NCBI GenBank assembly: GCA_036435485.1
Contig: CM071595.1
Span: 100,804,580 to 100,868,579 of the forward strand
Source: Saposhnikovia divaricata
Lineage: Eukaryota > Streptophyta > Magnoliopsida > Apiales > Apiaceae
DNA length: 64,000 nt
Reading direction: 5' to 3'
Shown: positions 45,401 through 57,039 of the stretch, piece by piece
How positions within the stretch are numbered: the first letter of the stretch is position 1
Layout: each line of letters opens with the position of its first letter
Notes under the pieces: generated by a model
The model's database searches: none
Seen by the model: the letters and a program-made list of their open reading frames with translations, nothing else
What the model was told of the DNA's origin: nothing
Program-made: the position numbers and the translations under genes

Positions 45401-48400
45401 TTTTATCTGTCGTGCTCCTCAACTCTGTTCCCTCTACAAACCCTAGCTTTCTTTTGGATGCTAACTGGATCTCCATGGATCTTCTCCATGTTCGATAATC
45501 AGCTGCTCCTTGAAGCTTAGTCACACTGATCGAAATGGGACTATCAGATGGGTAGAGGAAGAGTGGGTTTTGCATATCTGTATATGTAAATTTGATGGTG
45601 GTTGCAATTTTTTGGGCGTTTGAATTTTCTGGTGTTGAAGACTGATGTTTTGAAAGTGTGTGATGTTTCTGTTCTTCCTAATCTGAAACTACACTTGTGG
45701 CTCTGATACCATGATACTTTTTGAGAAATATAAGTGCAAAACATATTGAAGAACAATGTTGTTTCATTCAAACACTAAAACAGTCTTTGTTTAGGAGTTG
45801 CAGTAGAGTAGCTGTATATAGACAGCTTACAGACATAAGACAAACAAAAGGATAACAAACTAGCAAGCAAAGGACTTAGGTAATTAATGATGATTGTCCT
45901 ATTAGCTAGCTGATCAGTACTGTCAGGGCCGGCCCTGAGGTTTTCGGGGCCCGGTGCGGGAAAAGTTTCGAGGTCCTTTTTAACCGCGCGAAGCGTGGAA
46001 ATTTTTTTGGGTCCGAACTAGATCCGAATTTTTAATCGCGCGAAGCGCAGATTTTTTTTTAGGATCTTGAGTAATTTGTTATTTATAAATATGTATGTAC
46101 TAGATAGGAGCCCCCTAAATATGTATGTGTTAGAGAGGAGGCGCCAATATGCTATTTTTGTATAATTAACTCTTAATAATATATTTAGGGGCCCCAAAAA
46201 TATTATTTTTTGTATAATTAACTCTTAATAATATTTATAGAGGCCCTGAAATGCTATTTATAGATGCTCTAAATTGATATTTTTTGTAAGATAATAATAT
46301 TAATTTATATATATATTTTGATTATATATATATATACTGTAAAAAAAAATTTTTGGGCCTCCTGACCCAATGGGCCCTGTGCAACCGCACTGTTGGCACT
46401 GGGCCAGGGCCGACATTGAGTACTGTCTACCAACTATTGTCTTACCATGAAGGTCTCAGGTTCTAACATTAATAATAAATAAAAAGCGACCAATAGTATT
46501 TAGCGTAGAACAAACAAGTTTTTTTCTGTGTCACAAAACAAACACCTAAAAGTATTATTTGCGATTAAATTGTCAGTCGGTTACGTTTCAATAACTGACC
46601 AATCGTGCATAAGCAACGAGAGTTATTTCGGCCGTCTTGTGTAATTGGAAAAATGTATTATTGTCGACAATAAAATACATTTGTAACCAACCATTTTTAA
46701 ATGTTGAAAACGTCTTCTTTGGATGAAATAAAATTTTAGTTCTGTTCCAATTTTGAGGGGAAAAACTGTCAAAATATTATAATTCGACAATCTGTATCCA
46801 GGTTTAGATTGGGAGATGGTTGGTATCAGGTCGTATAAATTCTGAAAGGGTCACTGGAGACTGGAGAGTGATCAAAATCAAGGGAACTAACCAGGTCCAC
46901 ACCAGACCCAGTCCAGCAATATGATCGCACTAAATTTATGTGGCCCAAATTGGACAAATTTAAATGCTAGTGTCCAAGAATCTGCTGCTGATTCTATTAT
47001 TAGTTTGTCATGTTTATTGATTAGAACTAATGCAAGGGTGGAGAGATAGGAAGAACCAGACCCACTTGTTGTTATCCATATCTTGGTTGGATTTGGTGGA
47101 ATCTAGCAAATAGATGAATTATTTGCAGCTGGGAATGAGAATAGTATTGCTACTGCCAGTCTGCCACTTGACACTTTGGGTCAGTTAGCTTCTTATAGTT
47201 TCATAAGGCTGGGTCAATAATAAGTACTAACAATAATAGGAAACTGACCCGATGAATTTGAGGGTTTTGCCAGTTTCATCCTTGATAGGGGAAACAGTGA
47301 GAAGGTTCCAGAAAGGAGAACCATCTTTCTTGTAATTCAACAGTCTCCCACAATATGTCTTCCCTTGCTGTAGTGCTTCTCTGATCTTTGCCACATCTTC
47401 TGGATTTGTATCTGCACCCTGCATGAACCGGCTGCCAAAACACCATTTTCACTAAATTTTTCAAAGCATAAATGTGCTATACTACTAAGTTTGTGCCCAT
47501 AAATTGCAAGGCTAATTCTAACGGGTACCCCTCTCTACTCATGCTACAAAGATGGTTCAAACCCTATTGGAGCAGGGTACGTGTCATCAAATTTATGTAA
47601 TTGACCTTTACTAAGTAAATGTTTCTACCACTTAATAATATACTTTAAAGTAAGATATCTACCAGTTTCTGCCAATAACTTCTTTAGGGGTGTAGCCAGT
47701 CATTTTAAAGAAACCAGCACTTGCATAGAGTATTGGATAATCTGGCTTCGTTGCATCTGACACTACAAATGTTTGTTGAAACGCTGATAACGCATCCTTC
47801 AAGTCTTCAGACACTCTCGGTATCCCTGCATTATATTCAGTTAAATTAGAGAACATTCATCTTAGACAAAAATTTGGCACTAAATAATAACACAAGTTTT
47901 AATTATAAATTTCATCATTACTACCATTGCTAGAAATTTTAAACATGTCAGATGATACCTTAACTAATAGTGAGAAAATGTAACTATTAACAACATGGTA
48001 CACTATTACAACAATTTTTTGCATACCAGTTGTTAGAACAACATTTTTGGCATACCAAATGTAACTATAACAACATTTTGTTGTTATATTTCCTACTACA
48101 ATTTGCTTACCTCCATCATCCGATAAATCACCGGAGCTTCTAACTGAGGTACTTGAATTCTTTCTAGATGTTGGAGTACCGGCTTTATTATTATCATTAG
48201 GATCATCGCCACCAGAGTTTCTCACCTTCACACCCTTTAATTTTCCTGTCTCATCATCCGTCTTCAATACTAATCCCCACTCTGCAGCCCTCTGGGCCAC
48301 TGAACCACCTCCAACGGGAGATTTCAGGCCCTCGTTAATCACCAACGATGGCGGTGGTGTTGAGTCTTTAAGTGCCATCCATGAGGTGACTTTATCAGAA

Positions 48401-48606
48401 GCATCATTATGTCTGCCAGAGAAATCCTCCGGTGATTCAGTGTTCTTGTCAGTCCAATTTTTCCAGGAAGATTGTGGACGGAAGACTTGGTAATTACTCT
48501 GGCGATTATAACTTGATGGATTGAAGACTTCAAGGGATCCCCGCGAATTTCTTGTGGAGGATGATGCTGCTGGTGGAGACACTATTTTTTTCTCTGCATG
48601 CTCCAT
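36405..48606 (-). CDS. PHOT1: Phototropin 1, blue-light receptor Ser/Thr kinase, 23 coding exons
   Basis: Coding exons (minus, in order): 48606-48111, 47825-47663, 47431-47249, 41943-41852, 41764-41488, 41382-41118, 40969-40899, 40690-40584, 40440-40391, 40301-40197, 40106-40047, 39914-39825, 39560-39484, 39253-39169, 38859-38779, 38609-38506, 38301-38252, 37900-37794, 37684-37505, 37354-37303, 37107-36995, 36842-36702, 36509-36405. All introns are GT-AG and all phases agree; total 3054 nt, 1017 aa. LOV1 (about residues 170-285) and LOV2 (about 465-580) both keep the FMN-binding GRNCRF cysteine. An AGC kinase domain follows (about 660-960): LGSGDTGSVHL glycine loop, AMKAMDK lysine, YRDLKPEN, and DFDLS, where phototropins have Asp in place of Gly. 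The N-terminus (GSLEVFNPSS) and C-terminus (DPELQDLQKNIF) resemble PHOT1 rather than PHOT2. The product acts at the plasma membrane in phototropism, chloroplast movement and stomatal opening. Intron 3 (41944-47248) holds a Copia remnant. Confidence 0.95.
42294..45575 (-). pseudogene. Copia gag-pol remnant in PHOT1 intron 3
   Basis: Gag starts at 45575 (MQNPLFLYPSDSP); the frame changes near 45290 and meets a TAG at 45055. The next segment (45054-43372) holds a zinc knuckle CTACKKKGHTVDVC, protease WIVDSGASDHMT, integrase HHCC (HNRLGHI ... CLTC) and catalytic words HIDTWGPY, IRTDNAPEF and ARVERKHRH. Further frame changes lie near 43390 and 43050. RT begins at 43003 (SKWVYKTKFRTDGTIERFKA), breaks near 42553 (FHGDLDD-like text here as HHGDLDD) and ends at 42294. 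It is clearly non-functional. Confidence 0.87.
45700..45711 (-). promoter_or_regulatory. Copia primer-binding site (intron element)
   Basis: The minus strand reads tggtatcagagc directly after the LTR end, a perfect match to the common plant initiator-Met site. Confidence 0.8.
45924..46418. mobile_element. hAT-like MITE, 495 bp, inserted in the Copia LTR edge
   Basis: Left end cagggccggccctgagg; right end is the near inverse (...gggccagggccgacattg). Perfect 8-bp target duplication agtactgt at 45916-45923 and 46419-46426. The interior has gcgcgaagcg words and an AT-rich core; no ORF. Confidence 0.88.
46433..47248. other. Remaining 5' part of PHOT1 intron 3
   Basis: Non-repetitive AT-rich intron sequence between the Copia LTR and exon 3; no other feature seen. 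Confidence 0.6.
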
Positions 48607-49004
48607 TACTCTGTTTGCTCACAAGTCATAGATATTATTATGTTTATAGTTAGAGAGGTAATAGAAGAAGAGTCTATAGTCCTGCTAAAACAAATAAAGT
48701 TTTATAAGATTATAAATAAATTTATTTTTAATTAGCATTTTCGAATTTATTCATAGCTGACTTGTATTTATTTCTTAAAGTTTGGTGATTTTGTAAAACA
48801 TTTATGTGGACAACAATATTTGACATGCAATTGTCATGGCAACTAGATAGCATAAATATCACATTTAGCCAGACTTCTCCCCAAACATGGAGAAGGTAGA
48901 GGTTATTCTTGCCATCCTGATAGATAGAATGCCAACTCATACAACAACCATCACCTCATAATTAATTTGGTCAAGTGAAAATATAAAACAAAATATCTAA
49001 TTAT
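48607..49004 (-). promoter_or_regulatory. PHOT1 proximal upstream region
   Basis: About 400 bp between the PHOT1 ATG and the duplicated block A. It should contain the 5' UTR and core promoter. A specific TATA box or transcription start could not be chosen from sequence alone. Confidence 0.5.
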
Positions 49005-49433
49005 ATACAAAATGCTAATTAGCTACTACATGTATTCTCCTTGACAGATAGGTCCTTACTTATCCCAAAAACAGTGCAGATGAAGCCTTGTCGAAATTAA
49101 TCAACATGTCGATTTCGTTTAAACATGGATGCATGATATGTCATCCGAGAAGGCAAAATTTAGTATTATATTTTGGTATTTATAGCAAGACTGACAATAA
49201 GATTATTGGACTGTGGTTATGATGGGCTTTGTAACTGATCAAGTTACCGGAACATAGAACTTAATTGAAGAATTTTTCTAAGTTTGAACTTGCTTTCTGG
49301 AAGAAGTATTTGATTATAGAAAGGAAAAAAAAACCTAGTAGACAATGCAAATGTGGTAAAGTATGAGTTTAATTTGTTGTGTCACAAATAATGATGGGAA
49401 AGTTCTAAAATAAGCATGACATTGGTACTTGAG
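49005..49433. repeat. Block A: PHOT1-upstream segment, left copy
   Basis: 429 bp (atacaaaatgctaattagct ... ggtacttgag) ending exactly at the 5' LTR of the Athila-like element. It recurs at 60246-60670 with about six differences and a 4-bp gap. Confidence 0.9.
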
Positions 49434-50444
49434 TGATAAGTCATTTTATTTGTATAATATTAGTGTATTATTTTTATTAGTTAAATTTTTATTTTCCCTT
49501 TTTATGCTTGGTTGTGTGGTTTTATTGATTGTGCAGATATTGAGAAGATCTTGACGATTTGATCAAATATTGGAGAATAATGCATTTAATTCAAGATATC
49601 GAGCCACATCATCATGAGTCAGCAGAATCGTGAGAAATCAAGCAAGAATCATCTAATAAGGGAAAGCTGAGCAAGCAATTTGTCACAAGGATTGGTGTAA
49701 ATCAATTAAAAATCTTTGTAATTATTGCTTCTTTGTAAATATTTTAGTATAAATAGACGTGTTAGGTTCATTTTATTAACACATCTAGCTTTTACTTCAT
49801 CTCTTTTCTTTAGCAAAAAAATTCTCCTTGTATTCACATCATCGTTCAATAAAAAGTCAAGCTTTTCTTCAATTTCTGGTATGAGTTCTTTAATTTATAT
49901 CGTTGTTGCTTTGATCATGCTTGGCTAAGAGCCCTTTCTAAGGGGCGGATGTAGTCGGTCGTCATAATATGATTATGTGGTGTAAGTGCTTTAAATAACA
50001 TATTTGTTTTGCTAGTCATTTTCAATATCATATTTATGTGAGTATTTTCATGCGAGTCACACAAGTAGAATTGGGAGTTCGTATAGTTAGGATCCATAAA
50101 GTTTTGAGAATTGACTTGATTGGTAAGATCGATACAAAGTGGTTTTTACAACTTTAGATTATATTTGATTCGAAATCATTTGTTGTCTTTATTTCGAATA
50201 CTTATGTGTTTATTGTTAGTGGAGATCAATTTTTATGCTACGCCCTAATTTCGTGTTTGACCGATGAAATCCGTTCCTTAATTATTTTTATAATTGATAT
50301 TTTCAAGTGCTTGATAATTGTTTTTGTTGGTTTTTAATTAAGAACTTTACTCGCGTTCTCTGTGGATCGACCGGTACTTGCCTTCGTACTCACGTATGCC
50401 CGTGCACTTGCGATTTTTATTAGTTAACAAATTTTTCCTCAACA
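49434..50444 (+). repeat. Athila-like 5' LTR
   Basis: 1011 bp, TG...CA; preceded by ...ggtacttgag of block A. Confidence 0.92.
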
Positions 50445-51804
50445 AGTTTTTGGCGCCGCTGCCGGGGAGCGCGTTATTAAGTTTTTTGTTTAAATTTTTT
50501 TTAATAGGTTTCGTTTTTCTGCTTTTATCAAAAGCAGACCCGAAAAAAAAAATATTCAGAAATTAGCAATTTGGCTGCTTTGTTAGTTGGCTGTACCAGT
50601 AATATTAACTTGTTTTTGTGCGCGTCAGTTACCAGTAAACCATCTGATTGTTTTAATTAACCAAATTATACACACCCTGTTTTGTCTCGTAGCTTAAAAA
50701 AAAACAAAAAATCATTAACTTATTTTCTGTCTAGTAGTAATTTAGTTGAATTACTAGGTGTCCGTGTCATTGAGTAGTATAGTACTCTCCGTAGTTTTAT
50801 TAAATTAACTTACAATATCTTTTCTTAATTTTTATTTATTTTTATTTTGTTTTTAATTCTTTTACGTGCAAACGTGATTGAAGAGAAAATAAAATAAAAA
50901 TATCTTGTGTTATTTAATTTTTCTTCTTTTGACTTTTCAGGTACCTAATTGCGGCTTGAGTTAGCTCCTTGCGGAAATAATTGCTAAGCTATTTTAGGTA
51001 CTATTTTTCTTTCCATAGTTTTTATAAATAAAAAATAAAAATATTAGTTTAGAATTCTTTATGTGTCGCATCATGCATTTTATGTAGACCTATAGCACAT
51101 CTTGTTTAGGATTTTTACTGTATTTTTATAACTGTGGTGATTGCTGGAGGACCCAAAGGTACGTACCACACTAGTGTAGAGCATTTTGTGTGATTTATTT
51201 ATTGTCTCTTGGGTGCCGCATTTTCATCTTAATTAATTTTAAGGGCGAAAACCACTCATCAAGATAAGGTAAGGGATTTCATCACCCTTTCCTTGGCCCA
51301 CAAACCATTAATCCATCATACTGCATCTCCAAGCCTGTTAAAATTAATTAGACGTTGGCCCCTAGGAATTTGAGCTCAATTAGGAAGGTACCTAAAAGAG
51401 AAAGTAAATTTGGAATTATTTGAACTCTTTGGTGTCTAGGCAAGTGTATCACTTACCTGGCCAATTAAGATTGGTGTCTAGGATGACGGTTCTCTAATTC
51501 AGCGCCTTGTTTCAAGGAAGTGCCCCCGCTTGACTGGCCAATCGGTTTGAATAAATCTAGATTTATAGACTTTTTGGTGGTCCTACAGTTAGGAGCTGTC
51601 TACATTTTTTTTTAGGATAACTCAGGTTTAGATTTTTATTTTATTTTTCTGATTTTTTTAATTGTTTTTCCCCTTTTATGTGCTAATTGCTAGATAATTT
51701 AGATATCTTCCTAGTGTATGCACACTTGGAAAAGAAGTACTAGCGGTCGTTAAATTCGCAATCCCGTTAGTCTTCCTGTTAGTGAAACATCATCACAAAT
51801 CACC
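50445..51804 (+). other. Athila-like 5' leader
   Basis: Primer-binding site at 50451-50468, then a ~1.3-kb AT-rich untranslated leader without a credible ORF. Its first ~570 bp recur at 59676-60245. Confidence 0.75.
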
Positions 51805-53363
51805 ATGGGAGACAATGTTGTGCCTCCCCCTGCTCAACGTACCACTCTCAAACAAGCCTTCTACCCCCAACAAACAGCCCGTAGGTCTCCTATAGTCCTT
51901 CCGGATGCTGCTGATTCTAAATTTGAGGTTAGAACGCATCTTATAGGCATGTTGCCTAAATTCAATGGCAACTACGATGAAGATGCCTATGAATTCCTTC
52001 AAGAATTTGAAGATCTTTCTTCAACTATCTCTTTCAAATCCATGACTAGAGATGGTATTCTACTTCGTGTCATTCCGTTTGCTCTCAAAAGCAACGCGAA
52101 AAAGTGGTTCAATAGTCTTCCTGCTGACTCCATTAAAACGTGGGAGAAATTTGTTATTCCCTTTCTGAAAAAATATTTTCCCCGTTCCAAATCAATCGAA
52201 CTTCGCACCAAAATTATTGGTTTTCGCCAATTTAGTGACGAAAAATTCTGGAAATATTTTGAACGTTTCAATAGCCTTCTTGTTGAGTGTCCTAATCATG
52301 GAATCACTCAAACCGAACTTATACGTATCTTATATGAGGGGTTAGATGTGAGAACACGTGCCTTTGTTGAGTCTATGTGTCCCGAGGTTTTATAAATAAA
52401 ACTGTTGAAAAGGCTTGGGAATACCTCGAAGGGTTAGCTGAAAGGAGTGCTGAATGGGAGAGTACGTCTGAGAGAGACCATAGTGTTTCTCGTAATAGTG
52501 TCCGTTCCATCGAGTCTGCCTTCGAAAACTCTGCTCTTGCTTCTATCTCAAAAAGACTTGAAGCACTTGAGAAACAAAAGTCTCAAACTTCGCAACCTGT
52601 CGCGTCTTTAGAGACCACATCTTTGTCTTGTAGTATTTGTGGAGGGTTAGATCATTTTGCTGAGGAGTGTCAAGTTGCTAGACCTGTAGAGCAAACCAAT
52701 GCTGTGTACCCATTTCAAAAGCCCAGAAATGATCCTTTCTCAAACACTTACAATCCTGGGTATCGCAATCATCCTAATTTCTCGTGGTCCCAAGGGGCCC
52801 AAAATCAAACCCAACCACAATACTACCCAAGGGGAGTTTACCCAAAGCCCAAGAGCGAGTCTTACCAACAAGCCCAAACATCTCAAAGTGGCCCAACAAC
52901 AAATCACCCACCTATGAATGATGAAAATGCTATCCTTCGTCAGAGTTTAGAACTTCTTACAAAACAAGTAGGACAGTTAGCAACTCAAGTGGGTCAAATG
53001 GCCACTCAAATGAGTAGTCGTGAGGCTGGGACTTTTCCTAGCCAACCCGAGATCAACCCTCGTCATGCCTCAAACCAATCTAGTGCTAGGCAAGTCCACA
53101 ACATGGATGAGAACCCAAATAAGCACATGAATAATGTCATCAGTTATCAACGTGCTAAAATGTCACATGATCCCAAATCCCAAGATCCAAATCAAGCATT
53201 TTCTTCTAAGACTAACTCATCTGAGGAGTCAAAAGAGGAAGAGAGTGATGCTCAGAAAGGGAAGGGTGTTGATCCTCGATTCACACCCAAAGCCCCTTTT
53301 CCAAATAGACTTGTTTCCCAAAAGTCACCTCATCTAGAGAAGATTCTAGAAATTTTCTCATAA
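51805..53363 (+). pseudogene. Athila-like gag (retrotransposon gag domain, zinc knuckle)
   Basis: ATG at 51805 (MGDNVVPPPAQRTT). The retrotransposon gag domain is clear (PKFNGNYDEDAYEFLQEFED, KKWFNSLPADSIKTWEKF, FLKKYFPRSKSIELRTKI, ILYEGLD). A frame change near 52385 leads into the second segment. It holds a CCHC-like knuckle (CSICGGLDHFAEEC, ~52630-52670), a Q/N-rich part and a coiled-coil-like stretch (LELLTKQVGQLATQVGQ). A TAA at 53361-53363, followed in frame by VKVNIPLLDAI, separates it from pol; a C-to-T change of a Gln codon would explain it. Confidence 0.88.
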
Positions 53364-56300
53364 GTGAAAGTGAACATTCCTCTTTTAGATGCAATCGCAC
53401 AAGTCCCGTCGTATGCTAAGTTTCTCAAGGATTTGTGTACTAAAAAGAGGGCAACCAATGTTCCTAAAAAGGCTTTCCTTGCTGCTCACGTGAGCTCAAT
53501 CCTCTCTAACAACAACATTCCGATCAAATACAAAGATCCTGGTTGTCCCACCATCTCGTGCACCATTGGTAACACTCTTGTTGAGAAATGTATTCTTGAT
53601 TTAGGTTCTAGTGTTAACCTTTTACCTCTCGCTGTCTATCGTCAACTAGGGTTAGGTGATCTTAAACCCACTCGTGTCACTCTTCAACTAGCAGACCGTT
53701 CTGTCAAGGTACCGCAAGGTATTATTGAGGATGTGATCATCAAATTTGGCGAATTCTACTTCCCCGTTGATTTCATTGTGCTTGAGACACAATCTGTCTC
53801 TAGCACCAAAGGACAAATTCCTCTCATCCTTGGTCGTCCATTCCTTGCTACTTCTAATGCTATCATTAATTGTCGTAATGGGTCCATGAAAATGTCCTTT
53901 GGAAACATGACCGCTGATTTAAACATCTTTAATTTCACTAATCAGCACTTAGAGTCATTAGAGGAAGATACTAGTGAGGTGTGTGCGATTGGGACTCTCG
54001 TGGAAGAGATTTTAGAGGAATATGAGAGTGATGAGAAACTTGAAGAGTTGGATAAAGATATGTCTTCTGAAGACATGCCTGAAGAACTCAATGCAATTGG
54101 TGCAAAATGGGAAACAAAACTGGAGGAAATCTATCTCGAGCCTAGGATTGTTGCAAAACCGTCCATCATGGAGGCTCTTAAACTTGACTTGAAACCACTT
54201 CCTTCCACTCTTAAGTATGCTTTCTTAGGTGAAAATGACACTTTTCCAGTCATTATTGCTAGTGACTTAACCCTTGACCAGGAAACCCAATTAGTCAATC
54301 TGCTTAGACAACACAAAGAAGCTATAGGTTGGTCCATGGCCGACCTCAAGGGTATAAGTCCCACTATCGTACAACACCAAATTCATCTTGAGGAGAATGC
54401 TACACCTAAGAGAGACTTTCAGCGACGCCTCAATCCCATAACGAAAGAGGCAGTTCGCAAGGAAATCATTAAGTGGTTAGATCATGGCATTATATACCCC
54501 ATTTCTGATAGTCCTTGGGTTAGTCCTATTCACGTGGTGCCAAAGAAATCAGGTGTCACTGTAGTGAAAAATGAGAGCAATGAGTTGATACCTTCACGTA
54601 TCCAAACTGGATGGCGTGTTTGTATAGATTATCGTAAACTCAATGAGGTTACTAGGAAAGATCATTTTCCACTTCCCTTCATAGACCAAATGCTCGAACG
54701 GTTGGCTGGGCACAAGTATTATTGTTTCCTAGATGGGTACACGGGGTATAACCAAATCTATATTGCCCCCGAGGATCAAGAAAAAACCACATTCACATGC
54801 CCTTTTGGAACCTTTGCCTTTCGTCATTTGTCTTTTGGTTTGTGCAATGCACCTAGTTGTTTCCAAAGGTGTATGTTGAGTATTTTCTCTGACATGGTCG
54901 AAGACTTCCTCGAAGTCTTTATGGATGATTTCTCCATCCATGGATCCTCTTTCGAACACTGTCTTAGAAACTTAGGGAAAGTTCTTGTGAGATGTGAGAA
55001 AAAGTGTCTTGTCCTTAATTGGGAGAAATGTCATTTCATGGTAAAACAAGGTATTGTGTTAAGCCACATTGTTTCACAAGATGGCATTCAAGTCGATAGA
55101 GCTAAGGTTGATATCATTTCTAACCTTCCCATTCCTAAATCTGTGAAAGAGGTGCACTCGATCTTAGGACACGCTGGTTTTTACCGACGATTCATCAAAA
55201 ACTTTAGTGATGTCTCTAGGCCTCTCACAAAACTCCTTGAAAAGGATGCACCATTTGATTTTGACTCTCATTGCGTCCTCGCTTTCGAGAAGTTAAAGAG
55301 TCTTCTCACTTCTGCCCCTATCATGCACCCTCCTGATTGGTCACTCCCATTCGAAAACGAATAGATAAGTTTCCACGAGTGATTTACTATGCTAGTCGCA
55401 CCCTTAATGATGCCCAGCAAAACTACACAGTCACGGAAAAAGAGTTTTTAGCTGTGGTCTATGCACTAGAAAAGTTTCGCTCTTACTTGGTCGGTTCACA
55501 TGTGACTATTTACACCGACCATGCTGCTTTGCGCTATTTGATGTCCAAGAAGGACACCAAGGCGCATCTCGTTCATTGGATTCTCTTACTTCAAGAATTT
55601 GATATAGAGATTAAGGACAAAAAAGGGTCCGAGAATGTTGTAGCTGATCATCTTTCACGAGTATCTAATGCTCCATTTGATGAAAACCCTATAAATGAGT
55701 CCTTTCCTGACGAACAACTCCTAGCCATTTCATCTCACGAACCTTGGTTTGCCGACATAGTGAACTACCTTGCCACTAAAGAGATTCCTCATCATTGGAC
55801 CAAGGCAGAGAAAGATGTATTCTTCTCTCATGTCCATTATTACTTTTGGGATGATCCTTACCTCTTTAAGTATTGTCCAGACCAAATCATTCGTCGCTGT
55901 GTCCCCGAACATGAACATAAGAGTATTCTCTCTTTTTGTCATGACATGGCTTGTGGTGGCCATTTTAGTTCTCAAAAGACCGCAGCCAAAATCCTCGAAA
56001 GCGGTTTTTATTGGCCAACACTTCACAAAGATGCCAACACCTTTTGTAAGAGTTGTGTGAGATGCCAACATGTTGGCAAGATCTCTAAGAGAGATGAGAT
56101 GCCACTTAATAGTATTCTCGTAGTTGACGTTTTTGATATTTGGGGGATAGATTTCATGGGTCCCTTCCCGTCATCTTTTGGTAATTTGTATATCCTTCTA
56201 GCGGTTGACTATGTCTCGAAGTGGATTGAGGCAATCCCCTCACGCACCAATGACCAAAGAGTCGTGGTCAATTTTCTCAAAGATAACATCTTAGTCGCTT

Positions 56301-57039
56301 TGGGACCCCTCGTGCTATCATCAGTGATATGGGTACCCACTTTGATAATAGACATTTTTCTTCTCTCCTTCTCAAATATGGAGTGAAGCATCGGTTGGCC
56401 ACCGCATATCACCCACAAACTAGTGGCCAAGTCGAAGTGTCTAATCGTCAGATTAAAATCATTCTTGAGAAAACTGTTAGCCCTACTAGGAAGGATTGGT
56501 CTAAACGATTACCTGACGCCTTGTGGGCGTACCGAACTACCTTTAAGAACAATTTAGGTATGTCACCTTATCTCATGGTTTATGGGAAGGGATGTCATTT
56601 GCCAGTCGAGTTAGAGCATCGGGCACTTTGGGCCATCAAGGAAATGAATTTTGACTTAGATAAAGTCAAAGCCCAACGAATGCTCCATTTAAGTGAGTTA
56701 GAGGAACTTAGAAATGATGCTTACGAAAGTTCGCGTATCTATAAGGATCGCACAAAAAAGTTTCATGACAAGAAATTGCGATCCAAAACTTTCGTTGTAG
56801 GTGAAAAGGTCCTCCTCTATAACTCACGTGTACACCTTTTTCCTGGCAAACTAAGATCTAGATGGGATGGACCTTACTTGGTCCACAAAATTTACCCCCA
56901 TGGAGCCGTGGATATTCAAGATCCCAAAAATGACCATGTGTTCAAAGTCAATGGTCATAGGCTCAAACCCTTTCTAGAGTATCCATCATTAGAGGATGTG
57001 GAGTGGGTGGATCTTGTTGATCCATCCAATAGTGAGTAG
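53364..57039 (+). pseudogene. Athila-like pol: protease, RT, RNase H, integrase
   Basis: Protease near 53595 (LDLGSSVNLL) and 53830 (ILGRPFLATS). RT at about 54470-55060 (YPISDSPWVSPIHVVPKK, CIDYRKLN, FMDDFS). Near 55357 about 20 codons containing the first RNase H catalytic Asp are missing, and the frame changes. RNase H then resumes (IYYASRTLNDAQQNY, TDHAALRYL). Integrase: HHCC zinc domain near 55950-56070 (FYWPTLHKDA, CVRCQ), core WGIDFMGPFP, a one-base shift near 56305, DMGTHFDNRH, QTSGQVEVSNRQ. It ends with an LRSRWDGPYLV domain and a stop at 57039. The lost RNase H residue makes it non-functional regardless of the shifts. Confidence 0.9.

Larger units (their letters stand above)
42294..46432 (-). 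mobile_element. Truncated Copia element in PHOT1 intron 3
   Basis: Same strand as PHOT1. One LTR of about 218 bp (46432-45712, ending AAGTATCA) is followed by a primer-binding site tggtatcagagc (45711-45700), then gag, protease, integrase and about the first third of reverse transcriptase. Similarity stops after SLYGLKQA (about 42330). The rest of RT, RNase H and the 3' LTR are missing. The LTR is itself interrupted by a hAT MITE. Confidence 0.85.
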
